DNA of 64,000 nt from Terriglobales bacterium (GTDB lineage: Bacteria; Acidobacteriota; Terriglobia; Bryobacterales; Bryobacteraceae), in assembly GCA_021372245.1 (NCBI GenBank), contig JAJFUV010000362.1, forward strand, positions 1 to 64,000, given 5' to 3'. A program made the position numbers and the translations under genes. Shown piece by piece: positions 37,044-45,737 of this stretch (its first letter is position 1; every line of letters begins with the position of its first letter). A model generated the notes under the pieces. It was not told where the DNA came from. It saw only the letters and a program-made list of their open reading frames with translations, and did no database searches.

Positions 37044-38177
37044 ATGCCCTCGGACAGATTTGAATTCCGGGTTTCGTATGGGAAGCTTCTGTTCTGGCTG
37101 CTCATCACCCTGGTACCGATCGCCGTCGTAGGGCTGTACAGCCTGTCGCACAGCGAGAGTTCGCTGAGCCGGATGGTAGGCACACACTTTGCGAGCATTG
37201 CGGAATCGACGGCGGCGGAAGTTTCGCAGTTCATCCACGATTGCGTGGTCGACGCCGGTGTCATCGCCATCGAACCGGCCATTGTCAGTGCGGCCACCGA
37301 CGCCAACAAAACCTATGCGGGCATGACTGACGCCGCCTTTAACACCCGCGTGGCCGCGACCGAGAAGATCTGGAACACGCCAGCCGCCAACGCGATGGTC
37401 GAGCGGATCCTCTCCTCTCCCGCTTCAAAGCTCCTGCGGCGGCACCGCGAGCTCGACCGGCGCCTGCTGCGCATCACGGTCACCGACGAGCGCGGCGCCG
37501 TGGTCGCGGCTACCCACAAGACCATCGATTACTTCCAGGCCGACGAAGACTTTTGGCAGGCCATTTACGCCCACGGGCGCGGCGCGGTGAACCTGACCGA
37601 CGTTCTTTACGACGAGGTCACGAAGTCCCACTACATCGGGGTCGGCGTGCCTATCCTCGAGGAAGGATCCAACCGCTTCCTGGGTGCCGTGGACGCGCTG
37701 GTGGACATTTCAAGCCTCTTCCCAATCGTGAACCGGCAACAGGTGGGACCTACCGCGCGGACACTGTTGGTCAAAGGAGACGGCACGGTGATCGCGGGCC
37801 CCGGCATCAGCCTCGCGAACAGTATGAAGTCTAAGGAAGTCAACGCGTTGCGGGATGCGGTTGGCGCTCTCGAAGGCCGCCAGCCTGGCTACCTGGCGGC
37901 GGACGTGCAGGGCGGCGGGCGGCTGATGATGGGATACGCCGATACCGGGTTGAAGCGCGACTACCAGAACCTCGGCTGGCAAGTGATCGTCAGCCAGCAG
38001 GAGCCTGAGGCGCTCTCGCCAGTGCGCGGCGTCGCGCGCATGTTGGCTTTTCTGGTGTTGCTCTCGCTGGTCACGGTCATCCTGAGTGCGGTTTACTTCT
38101 CCGTCCACCGCCGGATCCCCATGGCGGAGATCGAAGAGTTGCACCCGCGAACGGAAACGCCCAGCGCGACCGAATAG
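37044..38177 (+). CDS. Membrane-anchored double-Cache sensor-like protein without output domain
   Basis: 377 aa from ATG 37044, chosen for the AGGAGG at 37030-37040 region. A transmembrane helix (LLFWLLITLVPIAVVGLYSL) is followed by a large periplasmic dCache-like domain (LLRITVTDERGAVVAATHKT, DYFQADEDFW, DVLYDEVTKSHYIGVGVPIL) and a second transmembrane helix (MLAFLVLLSLVTVILSAVYF). The cytoplasmic tail is only about 25 residues. Cache domains bind small molecules in chemoreceptors and histidine kinases; here no HAMP, kinase or methyl-accepting part follows. It may signal through a partner or be a truncated receptor. Confidence 0.8.
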   Translation: MPSDRFEFRVSYGKLLFWLLITLVPIAVVGLYSLSHSESSLSRMVGTHFASIAESTAAEVSQFIHDCVVDAGVIAIEPAIVSAATDANKTYAGMTDAAFNTRVAATEKIWNTPAANAMVERILSSPASKLLRRHRELDRRLLRITVTDERGAVVAATHKTIDYFQADEDFWQAIYAHGRGAVNLTDVLYDEVTKSHYIGVGVPILEEGSNRFLGAVDALVDISSLFPIVNRQQVGPTARTLLVKGDGTVIAGPGISLANSMKSKEVNALRDAVGALEGRQPGYLAADVQGGGRLMMGYADTGLKRDYQNLGWQVIVSQQEPEALSPVRGVARMLAFLVLLSLVTVILSAVYFSVHRRIPMAEIEELHPRTETPSATE

Positions 38178-38185
38178 GACTCCGG

Positions 38186-38659
38186 CTACTGTTGACGGTC
38201 GTAAATCTCGGTCCAGGTGAGTTCGCTCTCGGGACGTTTTAGGTGGACGTGGCGCGTGAGCATCTTGCCGTCCGCCGAGACGCTGGTTTCCGCAGTCTCG
38301 CTGAGCAGCGCGTCGTTTGAATGAAAAGTGGACGCGATCACGTTGCCCGGTTTGCGCACGTATACGATTTTGCCGTCGGCGAACGCGCCGTGTACGGTGT
38401 ACTCGCGCCCGTCGATGGCGCCCTCGAAGGAAAACTCGCGCCCCTCGCTGTCGGAGTCCACCACACGCCCCGAGTACTTCAGGGCCGGCTCGTTGTGTTG
38501 GATTTCAAGGATCACACTGGTGGGCTTGTTCACCTTGCCCCATTTTGACTTTCCGATGTTCAGCTTCCAGTTTCCGCTGATATCCGGAGCCTTGGAACCG
38601 CAGGCTGCCAGAGAGAGAAACATCGCCGCCACGACAAACACTCGCGTGTTGACAACCAT
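38186..38659 (-). CDS. Small lipoprotein of unknown function
   Basis: 157 aa from ATG 38659. A lipobox LSLAACGS places the lipidated Cys at about residue 20, so it is membrane-anchored. The mature part is beta-rich (DISGNWKLNIGKSKWG, then VILEIQHNEPALKYSGRVVD), like a lipocalin-type family common in Acidobacteriota. Its stop nearly meets the convergent Cache gene. Confidence 0.75.
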   Translation of the reverse strand: MVVNTRVFVVAAMFLSLAACGSKAPDISGNWKLNIGKSKWGKVNKPTSVILEIQHNEPALKYSGRVVDSDSEGREFSFEGAIDGREYTVHGAFADGKIVYVRKPGNVIASTFHSNDALLSETAETSVSADGKMLTRHVHLKRPESELTWTEIYDRQQ

Positions 38660-38720
38660 GGCTGTCACCCTCCTCGGTGTGTCATGCTGAGCTTAGTTTA
38701 GCTCTCTTCTGGAGGATCGG

Positions 38721-39692
38721 ATGCCCCGTTTGCCGGAAAGTCTCGACGCTGCTTTGCGTGCTTTTCAGGAGAGCAGAACCCTGTTGACCGCCATTGAACT
38801 CGACGTCTTCACGGCGATCGGCGGCGGCGCGCGAGCGGAAGAGGTGGCTTCGCGCATTGGCACGGACTCGCGCGCCACCCAGATGCTGCTGAACGCCCTG
38901 GTCGCGCTGGGCGCTCTCAACAAGCGCGACGGCGTCTACAGCAACACACCTGCCGCGGCCGAGCACTTCGCCTGCGCCGGCCGTCTTCCCCTGATGCACA
39001 ATGTCCATCTGTGGGACCGCTGGTCGCGGTTGACCGAATGCGTCCGCCAAGGAACGGCGGTGGACCTGGTGGACATCGAGAAGCGTGGCGAGGAATGGAT
39101 TGCCGCCTTCATTGCCGCCATGCAGCGCAATTCGCAAGAGGGCGCTCCCGCCGTCGTCGAAGCCGTGGACGCCTCCCGCGTGCGGCGCATGCTCGATGTG
39201 GGCGGAGGATCGGGGGCCTACTCCATCGCTCTCGTCCAAGCCAATCCCCATCTTCAAGCGGTCATCTTCGACTTGGAACCCGTGCTCGCGATCACGCGGA
39301 CGCACATCGACCGCGCCGGCCTCGCCACCCGCATCACAACGCGCGCCGGCGATCTGCGCACGGACGCTTACGGCGAGGGCTTCGACCTGGTCTTCATCTC
39401 CTCGATTTGCCACATGCTATCTCCGGCGGAGAATGTCAAGATGTTCCACAAAGCGCTGGCGGCGCTCAATCCGGGTGGCCGCATCGTCATGCGCGATTTC
39501 ATCCTGGAAGACGACAAGACCGCCCCCCGGCAAGCCGCCCTCTTTGCATTGAACATGCTGGTAGGAACGCGCGAAGGCTCCAGTTACAGCCGCTCCGAAT
39601 ACAAGAATTGGCTTGAACAGGCCGGCTTTACCGGTGTACATCACGTCGGCCTGCCGGCGCCCGCCTCCCTCATGATCGGCGTGAAACCTTGA
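38721..39692 (+). CDS. SAM-dependent O-methyltransferase family protein
   Basis: 323 aa with a good GGAGG site. The N-terminal winged-helix dimerisation domain (LLTAIELDVFTAIGGGARAE, EVASRIGTDSRATQMLLNAL) and the C-terminal Rossmann domain with motif I LDVGGGSGAYSIAL and the NPGGRIVMRDFILEDD post-motif follow the plan of the acetylserotonin/hydroxyneurosporene O-methyltransferase family. The substrate is unknown. It is convergent with the RidA-like gene. Confidence 0.85.
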   Translation: MPRLPESLDAALRAFQESRTLLTAIELDVFTAIGGGARAEEVASRIGTDSRATQMLLNALVALGALNKRDGVYSNTPAAAEHFACAGRLPLMHNVHLWDRWSRLTECVRQGTAVDLVDIEKRGEEWIAAFIAAMQRNSQEGAPAVVEAVDASRVRRMLDVGGGSGAYSIALVQANPHLQAVIFDLEPVLAITRTHIDRAGLATRITTRAGDLRTDAYGEGFDLVFISSICHMLSPAENVKMFHKALAALNPGGRIVMRDFILEDDKTAPRQAALFALNMLVGTREGSSYSRSEYKNWLEQAGFTGVHHVGLPAPASLMIGVKP

Positions 39693-39699
39693 GGCAGGG

Positions 39700-40461
39700 T
39701 CAGCATCCGCTTTCACTGAACACGATTTCGCGACGGCATCCTCTCACATCCATTTCGTACTCGATGGTTTCGATTGGCGGCCGCGCGTAATGCCAGGTAA
39801 GTCCACCAAGGGCCGCCGCGCCGACGTGCGGGAGAATCGGATCGTCGAGCAGCGCGTATACGTTGTGCACCGTGTAGATATCGACGGCGGTCGACTGCTC
39901 CCAACCCACGCTAAGCTCACGCAACCGTGCTTCCATCAAACTCAGGACGAAGCCCGCTTTATCGCGCAAGGCGCCGAGGGATGTTTCGCCGTGGCGCACC
40001 ACGTCGGCCGGATCGAGCGATCCCTCGGGCAGTTCGCCCGCGCCCGCGATCACGAACGTCGGCGCAGCGTCCGCTGAAGGCTCGGTGTAAGAGAAGCCGT
40101 AAACCGACGGCGTAGATTCAGCGGCGAATGCGGGAGCGACGTTTGTGCGCGCCACCGGGTTCAATCCGTCAACCAACATGTCCCAGTTCTGGAGCGTTTC
40201 GATGTAGCTCGCGTTGAACTCCGCAAAACCAGGAAACGTAAACGGACGGGGCGAACGCAATTCCAGCCCGCACAGCGCCTGCACGGGGCGCCCCTTCCGC
40301 TCCACGTGCGCCCGTGCGGCGCGCAGGCCCGCTTCGAGCGGCAAAGCCGGGAACAGGCGCGCATGTATGATCTCAAATCCTGCCAGCGCCGCAACTCCGC
40401 AGGAGTAAGGGGCAATGCCCTTCAAAAACGCATATCCGCCGCGGTTGTTCTCGATGAGCAT
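39700..40461 (-). CDS. RidA/L-PSP-like protein with extra N-terminal domain
   Basis: 253 aa from ATG 40461. The second half (TFVIAGAGELPEG ... ALRDKAGFVLSLMEARLREL ... VDIYTVHNVYALL) matches the RidA fold (YjgF/L-PSP) pattern of AGAGE and the long helix. The first 120 residues (NNRGGYAFLKGIAPYSCGVA) are a separate domain I cannot name. RidA proteins deaminate reactive enamines; the conserved Arg of active RidA is not obvious here, so activity is uncertain. The frame extends upstream to 40578 without a better start. Confidence 0.6.
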   Translation of the reverse strand: MLIENNRGGYAFLKGIAPYSCGVAALAGFEIIHARLFPALPLEAGLRAARAHVERKGRPVQALCGLELRSPRPFTFPGFAEFNASYIETLQNWDMLVDGLNPVARTNVAPAFAAESTPSVYGFSYTEPSADAAPTFVIAGAGELPEGSLDPADVVRHGETSLGALRDKAGFVLSLMEARLRELSVGWEQSTAVDIYTVHNVYALLDDPILPHVGAAALGGLTWHYARPPIETIEYEMDVRGCRREIVFSESGC

Positions 40462-40523
40462 GGTCGCCTCACCATGATATGATTTCACCCGGCTGGTTGT
40501 GATCACAATTGCAAGGAGTCGAC

Positions 40524-42623
40524 ATGCGCTCTCATCCCTTTCTGCTTTGCGCCATCTTGGCATTGTTCGAGGTTGCATGCCAAAAACCAGCGCCCTCGGT
40601 TGCCCCGCTCGAACCGATCCGTGAGCGCCCCAAATGGCTCAAAGACGGCATCGTGATGGTGGGCAACTGGGAGCCCCTCATCTTCCGCGAACGGCGCGGT
40701 GGACAGGCGGTCGACGAGCGCAAACTCTGGGAGGTGGAACACTCCGAACAGACCGTGATGAAGCTGAAGGCGCTCGGGGTAAACCTCATCATTCCGAGTT
40801 TGCACAAAGGCTTCGGACTCCGGGCGGAGGCCGAGGACATCGCCGCCACGCGGCGTCTGGCCGAGTTCGCCCACAAACACGGCATGCGCGTCGGCGGATA
40901 CATCGGCGCCACCATGGCCTACGAGACGTTCTTCTCCGAGGAACCCCGCGCGCGCGACTGGATCAAGGTCAATGAGTTCGGCCGGCCCATGTATTACAAC
41001 TCCGAGCAGACCTTCCGATACCTGGCCTGCCGCAACAACCCCGGCTACATGGAGTTCCTCAAGAAGGTGATGCGGCTGGGAGTCAAGGACCTGGGGCTGG
41101 ACCTCATCCATTTCGACCAGATGGAGATGTGGAGCGAACCGCGCTCGTGCCGCTGCGAATACTGCAAGCGCGCCTTCCGCGCGTTTCTGCGCGCGAACTA
41201 CAGCGATCCGCAACTCACCGCTCGCTTCGGCTTCGCGCGCCTGGACAGCATGGCGCCTCCACCCTTCAATGCGGTTTCGGGTGCCATAGGCATGGAAGAA
41301 TTGGTCAATCCGCTCATGCAGGAATGGGCGCGATTCCGCACCGCGTCGGTCACGCGCCATTACGCCGAATTCGATCATTACATCCACTCGCTCAATCCCG
41401 AAGTTGCGCTCGAAGGCAACCCGAATCTCAATTTCAGCCAGAACCTGGGCTGGCGCAACGGCGTCGATTACGGCACCCTGCTCGCGCACGGCGACATCGT
41501 CTGGAGCGAGGAGCCGAACTTCGCCGAGTGGACCGCGGACGGGCGCCTGGTCTCGAAGATACGATCGTTCAAGGCCGTGCGCTCCATGGGGAAGTCGCTG
41601 TTTCTTTACACCGGCCCCGGCTACACACAGCCGCAATCGCCCTCGCACCTGCTGCTGGCCGAGGCCATGGCGTACAACGACATGAATCTGGGCGACGTAG
41701 GCGCCGTGAATGCGGACGGCACCACACTCACGCCGGAAGCCAGGGACTACATCGACTTCTTCCACCGGCACAAGCGCGAGCTGGTGAACACTACCGAAGT
41801 GGCGGATGCCGCCGTGCTGCACTCGTTCGCTTCGGTCGAGTTCAATCCGGCCGTGTCGCTGGTCTCCAAGACGCTCGCCGAGCAGGTGCTCATTCAGTCG
41901 CGCATTCCCTTTGCGATGATCTTCGACCGGCACCTGGATCAACTCGACAAGTATAAAGTGCTGATACTGGCCGACCAGGACGCGCTCAGCGACGCCCAAT
42001 GCTCCCGCATCCGCGCCTTCGTCGCCGCGGGCGGTGGGCTGGTGGCCACCGGCACGAGTTCCATGCTCACGGAATGGCGCCTTCACCGATCGAAGTTCGG
42101 CCTGGCTGATGTGTTCGGAATCTCCGAGCCGCTCGCCGCGGACGCGCCGGCCAAGCCCATCCGCAGCCAGTACGGCAAGGGGCGCGTCGTGTACATCCCG
42201 CGCATCGAGCCTTCCATCGAGCCGCCGGACCCCGCCATGACCTACACATTCCCCAACGTTTACTGGACCCTGCCGCGGAATCACCGTGACCTGGCGGAGG
42301 CCGTGGGTTGGGCTGCCGGCGTAGATCTCTCCGTGCGCGTGGAAGCCCCCGAGTTCGTGACCATCGAACTGGCCGAGCAGAAAGCCACCGGGACCTGGCT
42401 GCTGCATCTGGTGAATTACAATCCTCCGCGGCCGCAGGCGAATATCCGCGCGCGTGTCCGTCCGCCCGCTGGCTTTGCGATCAAGCAGGCGAAGCTCGCA
42501 AGCCCCGACGGCAATGTGGAGCAGACACTCGCGCTTACCGCCGCCAGTGACGGCACGGCAGCCTTCACGATTCCCAAGCTGAAGGTATACGGCCTGGTAC
42601 TGCTCACCCTGGAGAAGCGTTGA
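40524..42623 (+). CDS. Lipoprotein glycoside-hydrolase-like protein with trimerisation-type domain
   Basis: 699 aa from ATG 40524 with AAGGAG just upstream. The signal peptide ends with a possible lipobox (FEVACQKP). The barrel (LKALGVNLIIPSLHKGFGLR ... HKHGMRVGGYIGATMAYETF ... GLDLIHFDQMEMW) resembles GH42/GH29-like hydrolases; a CRCEYC pair may bind metal. The later part (DKYKVLILADQDALSDAQCS, AAGGGLVATGTSS) is the amidotransferase-like trimerisation domain, followed by a beta tail. Expected to act on the cell surface or in the periplasm; substrate unknown. A long antisense frame over this gene is a shadow. Confidence 0.7.
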   Translation: MRSHPFLLCAILALFEVACQKPAPSVAPLEPIRERPKWLKDGIVMVGNWEPLIFRERRGGQAVDERKLWEVEHSEQTVMKLKALGVNLIIPSLHKGFGLRAEAEDIAATRRLAEFAHKHGMRVGGYIGATMAYETFFSEEPRARDWIKVNEFGRPMYYNSEQTFRYLACRNNPGYMEFLKKVMRLGVKDLGLDLIHFDQMEMWSEPRSCRCEYCKRAFRAFLRANYSDPQLTARFGFARLDSMAPPPFNAVSGAIGMEELVNPLMQEWARFRTASVTRHYAEFDHYIHSLNPEVALEGNPNLNFSQNLGWRNGVDYGTLLAHGDIVWSEEPNFAEWTADGRLVSKIRSFKAVRSMGKSLFLYTGPGYTQPQSPSHLLLAEAMAYNDMNLGDVGAVNADGTTLTPEARDYIDFFHRHKRELVNTTEVADAAVLHSFASVEFNPAVSLVSKTLAEQVLIQSRIPFAMIFDRHLDQLDKYKVLILADQDALSDAQCSRIRAFVAAGGGLVATGTSSMLTEWRLHRSKFGLADVFGISEPLAADAPAKPIRSQYGKGRVVYIPRIEPSIEPPDPAMTYTFPNVYWTLPRNHRDLAEAVGWAAGVDLSVRVEAPEFVTIELAEQKATGTWLLHLVNYNPPRPQANIRARVRPPAGFAIKQAKLASPDGNVEQTLALTAASDGTAAFTIPKLKVYGLVLLTLEKR

Positions 42624-42678
42624 GGGATGAAGCATCCGAGCCCCGAAATCGGCTAGGATATAGATAGCCACGCACTGC

Positions 42679-42768
42679 GGTGAGGTGCGAGAGTGGTTGA
42701 ATCGGGCGGTCTCGAAAACCGTTGACGGGGTGACTCGTCCCTGGGTTCGAATCCCAGCCTCACCGCCA
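42679..42768 (+). tRNA. tRNA-Ser (anticodon CGA)
   Basis: Acceptor arms GGTGAGG (42679-42685) and CCTCACC (42758-42764) pair fully, the discriminator is G and CCA is encoded. The anticodon loop CTCGAAA gives CGA, decoding UCG. A long variable arm (GACGGGGTGACTCGTC) and the T loop GGTTCGAATCC are present, as in class II tRNA-Ser. Confidence 0.97.
42741..42768 (+). other. Probable attachment site in the 3' end of tRNA-Ser
   Basis: A tyrosine integrase gene starts its coding end only 140 bases downstream, the classic arrangement for an element inserted in a tRNA 3' end. No second copy of this sequence is visible up to 64000, so the other end of the element lies outside the window. Confidence 0.5.
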
Positions 42769-42907
42769 TAAAACCAACAGCTTAGAGGCAATCTAGCCGT
42801 CCCCTCCCATTGGTCAGAATCCGCGAGTTGCAAACATTCTGCAAACGGACTCTTGGGCACTACGTGTGATTCCGAGGTATAGGGAGGGACGAAAAGGCAT
42901 GGTCGCG

Positions 42908-44074
42908 TCATACCACACAAGAGCGTTGTTTCTCCATTTCCTTCCTCAGGGCAGCGTCGATTCTGGCAGCCGCTTCTTCCTGCATTCCAGGCAGCACATG
43001 CGAGTACACATCAAGCGTGATGCCCACGGAACTGTGCCCCAGGCGTTCGGACACCACTTTAGCGCTGATCCCGGCCTTGAGGAGTTGCGTCGCATGAGTG
43101 TGACGAAGGTCGTGAAACCGTAAGCTGACGCCAATCCGCTTAGTGAACCTGAAGTAGAGAGCAGTGAAGGACTCGGGCTTCCAGATCTGACCGTCTGAGG
43201 CGCTAAGCACGAGATCGCTGTCCTGGTATACAGAATCAAGGGTCCTACGCTCGCTGGACTGAACTGACAGATGCCGGCGTAATTCCTCGAGAGAAAGCAG
43301 CGGCAGCGAGATGAGACGGCGTCCCTTAGCCGTCTTGGGCTCTTTGAACCTAATCCCTTCCCTGGTTTCCTCGACCGACCTCACTACCGCAAGTGTTCCT
43401 TTCTCCAGATCGAGATCGCGCCATCGAAGCGCCAGCAGTTCTCCTCGACGAAGTCCTGTCGTTACCGTAAGCAGGATCGGCAGGTAGAGTTTCGTGCCCA
43501 TCGCCGCCTTCAGCAGCCAGGCTGTCTCGGACTCGCTTAGGGCCTTCATCTCCTTCCGCTGGACTACGGGAGGCTCGACAGCATCTGCAGGATTTCTAAC
43601 GAGCATCTGCCATTTGACTGCCTGGCGGAGACTCTCTCTCAGGACCCTGTGATGGTGGAGAACCGTCTGAGTTGAGAGTCCGCCCTGCCTCTTGTCCAAC
43701 CTTCCAGATTGCAGCGCCTTCGAGTAATAAGCCTGAATGTGGAGCGGGGTCAGTTTGGCAAGAAGGATCGGCCCGAGGGCTGGAACCAAATGACGAGTAG
43801 CTATTTCTCGATATCGCTCGAACGTCTTGCCGCTTAGGTTGACCTTCACGGTCTCCAGCCACTTGGCCAAGTACTCCTCGACCGTAAGCTTAGCTGGCTC
43901 CACATAGGTGCCGATGTTCATCGAGTGGAGTATCTCAGCGAGTCGCTCCTCGGCCTTTTTCTTTAGCCCGTGGACCGTTTCCCACTTCTGCCTGCGCTTG
44001 CCATCTGGCCTAGGTTCCAGTTCAACGACGATCGACCACGACGACTTGCCGCGCTTTCGAATGTGACCCTTCAC
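42908..44074 (-). CDS. Tyrosine integrase of the tRNA-Ser element
   Basis: 388 aa from GTG 44074, chosen because GGGAGG lies about 10 bases upstream and the protein then starts VKGHIRKRGKSSWSIVVELE, the usual AP2-like arm-binding start. The catalytic set is complete: Arg in TTGLRRGELLAL, Lys region KTAKGRR, H-D-L-R in RFHDLRHTHATQLL, His in ERLGHSSVGITLDVY with the nucleophile Tyr. It inserts and excises the element by site-specific recombination. Its start overlaps the end of the next upstream gene by about 53 bases. Confidence 0.93.
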   Translation of the reverse strand: MKGHIRKRGKSSWSIVVELEPRPDGKRRQKWETVHGLKKKAEERLAEILHSMNIGTYVEPAKLTVEEYLAKWLETVKVNLSGKTFERYREIATRHLVPALGPILLAKLTPLHIQAYYSKALQSGRLDKRQGGLSTQTVLHHHRVLRESLRQAVKWQMLVRNPADAVEPPVVQRKEMKALSESETAWLLKAAMGTKLYLPILLTVTTGLRRGELLALRWRDLDLEKGTLAVVRSVEETREGIRFKEPKTAKGRRLISLPLLSLEELRRHLSVQSSERRTLDSVYQDSDLVLSASDGQIWKPESFTALYFRFTKRIGVSLRFHDLRHTHATQLLKAGISAKVVSERLGHSSVGITLDVYSHVLPGMQEEAAARIDAALRKEMEKQRSCVV

Positions 44075-45014
44075 GTGACCTTTCCTCCCTGTGTTGCTTG
44101 GCCTTATGTTCGTCGCAACAAAAAGTAGCATCTTCGTTTCGACCCTCCGGGTACACAGGTGATTTATGGGCAATCCACGTGTCACAGAAACGGCATTGGC
44201 TGAACTTTTGATTCACCGCTACCGAAAGCGCGAACTGGCTCCACAGGCATCCGATCAGGCTGATCGGGATGGAGAACGGAACAAGTAGGCTGTTTTCCGG
44301 TATGTAACAAAAGCCTCCGGCGGTCCCATGTTCGGCCAGTTTCCTGTTGAGGATCTTCATGAGCAACACCCTCCCCGCACCGACGTAGTCCCTGGCATCA
44401 ATGCATTGCTTGAGATCTGGTCCTGCCCAGGTCTGGACACCGAGTCTAGGGAGTCGAGATCCGGGATAGCTCGAAAAGACGATCATTGAATTCCTGAAGT
44501 CGATATGGTCCCTCAGGACCGACATCGAATCACTTCGGGAAGCTTCGTCAAGGGCCCGCCTAGATAGGCTTCGAGTCCTTCGCCTCTCACACGCCTGAAG
44601 GGCCTCCCAAAGGATGACTGCGTATGCCATCTGTTGAATCTCAACGCGCCAATCAACTTTGAGTTCGTAGGCATCCTCCGGTAGCTCTGGCCTCCGAGCA
44701 AGGCCAAGCAGTCCATACTCATTCGCAAAACGCTCGATTTGAGTGCGGATGGGGCTCAAGTCGGCGAACTTCCTGAATAGGCAAGGCTCCTCCTTCAGAG
44801 GACGAAACCGACGGCAGTGCACTGATTCAAGGCTGTCACCCACGAGGCACTGTTGGTTTGTCTCGACCGACTCCATTTTGCCCTTGACCGCCCTGCCTGA
44901 TACTCCTTCAACGCGCCGCCATCTATGAAACCTGGTGGTCCGCACGCGAATGCGGAAGCCCCCTTCACGAGTCTCCCATACGAAGTCGTCATTCCGGCTT
45001 CCGCAAATGACCAT
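44022..45014 (-). CDS. Hypothetical protein with C-terminal zinc-ribbon
   Basis: 330 aa from ATG 45014 (open to 45077). The central region is helical (EIQQMAYAVILWEALQACER). The C-terminal part has CRFCDTWIAHKS ... ATFCCDEHKAKQHREERSRE, a C-x2-C...C-x2-H-like arrangement close to the CGNR/SdpI-type zinc ribbons of DNA-binding proteins. It overlaps the integrase start. It may be a regulator of the element; family not recognised with certainty. Confidence 0.6.
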   Translation of the reverse strand: MVICGSRNDDFVWETREGGFRIRVRTTRFHRWRRVEGVSGRAVKGKMESVETNQQCLVGDSLESVHCRRFRPLKEEPCLFRKFADLSPIRTQIERFANEYGLLGLARRPELPEDAYELKVDWRVEIQQMAYAVILWEALQACERRRTRSLSRRALDEASRSDSMSVLRDHIDFRNSMIVFSSYPGSRLPRLGVQTWAGPDLKQCIDARDYVGAGRVLLMKILNRKLAEHGTAGGFCYIPENSLLVPFSIPISLIGCLWSQFALSVAVNQKFSQCRFCDTWIAHKSPVYPEGRNEDATFCCDEHKAKQHREERSREGSHSKARQVVVVDRR

Positions 45015-45129
45015 CAAGGGATGATAGCACCCATAGAAAGCTCTGTCCACTCCAATTCGTACGGATAGACATGGCAATCCGTTACAAGATGTCTTGCACT
45101 TGCACGGCCTTTCGCGGCATCATTGGCCC

Positions 45130-45363
45130 ATGACATATTCACCAACTCGACTCACTTACACAGTCACAGAGGCAAGTGCATTGCTGGGACTCAGCAGGAA
45201 CGCAACCTACATGGCAATACGCCGAAATCAGATTCCGAGTGTGAGGATTGGACGACGGCTTGTTATTCCTCGCCAGCAACTCGAAAGGACGCTCTTATGC
45301 ATGGCTGCTGCGGACTCACCCCGTTCCACAGTCAATGGGATGGAGGTGCCGAATGGCAACTAG
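45130..45363 (+). CDS. Excisionase-type helix-turn-helix protein
   Basis: 77 aa from ATG 45130. TYTVTEASALLGLSRNATYM then AIRRNQIPSVRIGRRLVIPR is the MerR-like HTH_17 domain of excisionases and AlpA regulators. It is divergent from the integrase side of the element and probably promotes excision or regulates integrase. It overlaps the next gene by 11 bases. Confidence 0.85.
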   Translation: MTYSPTRLTYTVTEASALLGLSRNATYMAIRRNQIPSVRIGRRLVIPRQQLERTLLCMAAADSPRSTVNGMEVPNGN

Positions 45364-45685
45364 CTCCTCACCTGACTGGTTCGAAGGCATGGAAGTTGCG
45401 CCAGATGGTTGGAATCCAATGTATAAGAAATACGTTAAAGCCCTCGTGAAATTTCGCACGCGTCGCGGCATGGCGCTTCGCGATTGTGCCTACCGGTTCA
45501 GGGGGAATGTGCGGGACGTTTTGCCTTGCCAGGTGCAGACCGGCGCGGGCCAGTATAGACAGCTCATCGACTTCGATGATTCGGAGGAGGCGGCGGCGTT
45601 TCAGCGGGCAGCCCTTGCCGCAATTGACCGGCATCTGGCGGCATCGTACCCGCCACCTGAGCCCGATGAAACCGCGGCGGGGTAA
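45353..45685 (+). CDS. Hypothetical element protein
   Basis: 110 aa from ATG 45353, which overlaps the excisionase stop. The first half is basic (YKKYVKALVKFRTRRGMALR); the second half has an acidic helix (DDSEEAAAFQRAALAAIDRH) and ends in Pro/Glu. The operon position (between xis and the replication-type ATPase) suggests a role in element maintenance. No family recognised. Confidence 0.6.
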   Translation: MATSSSPDWFEGMEVAPDGWNPMYKKYVKALVKFRTRRGMALRDCAYRFRGNVRDVLPCQVQTGAGQYRQLIDFDDSEEAAAFQRAALAAIDRHLAASYPPPEPDETAAG

Positions 45686-45737
45686 TTCCTCAGCTCGTGC
45701 GTGGTGAAGAGAAACCAGTGAAAGCTAGGAATGGTCT

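Noticed and set aside
40503-42920. Long antisense frame (805 codons) covering the lipoprotein glycosidase and the tRNA region
   Set aside because: It is the GC-bias shadow of the sense gene, runs through the tRNA-Ser gene, and its translation (many His/Arg/Gly/Val) lacks motifs; the sense protein has a signal peptide, ribosome site and domains.
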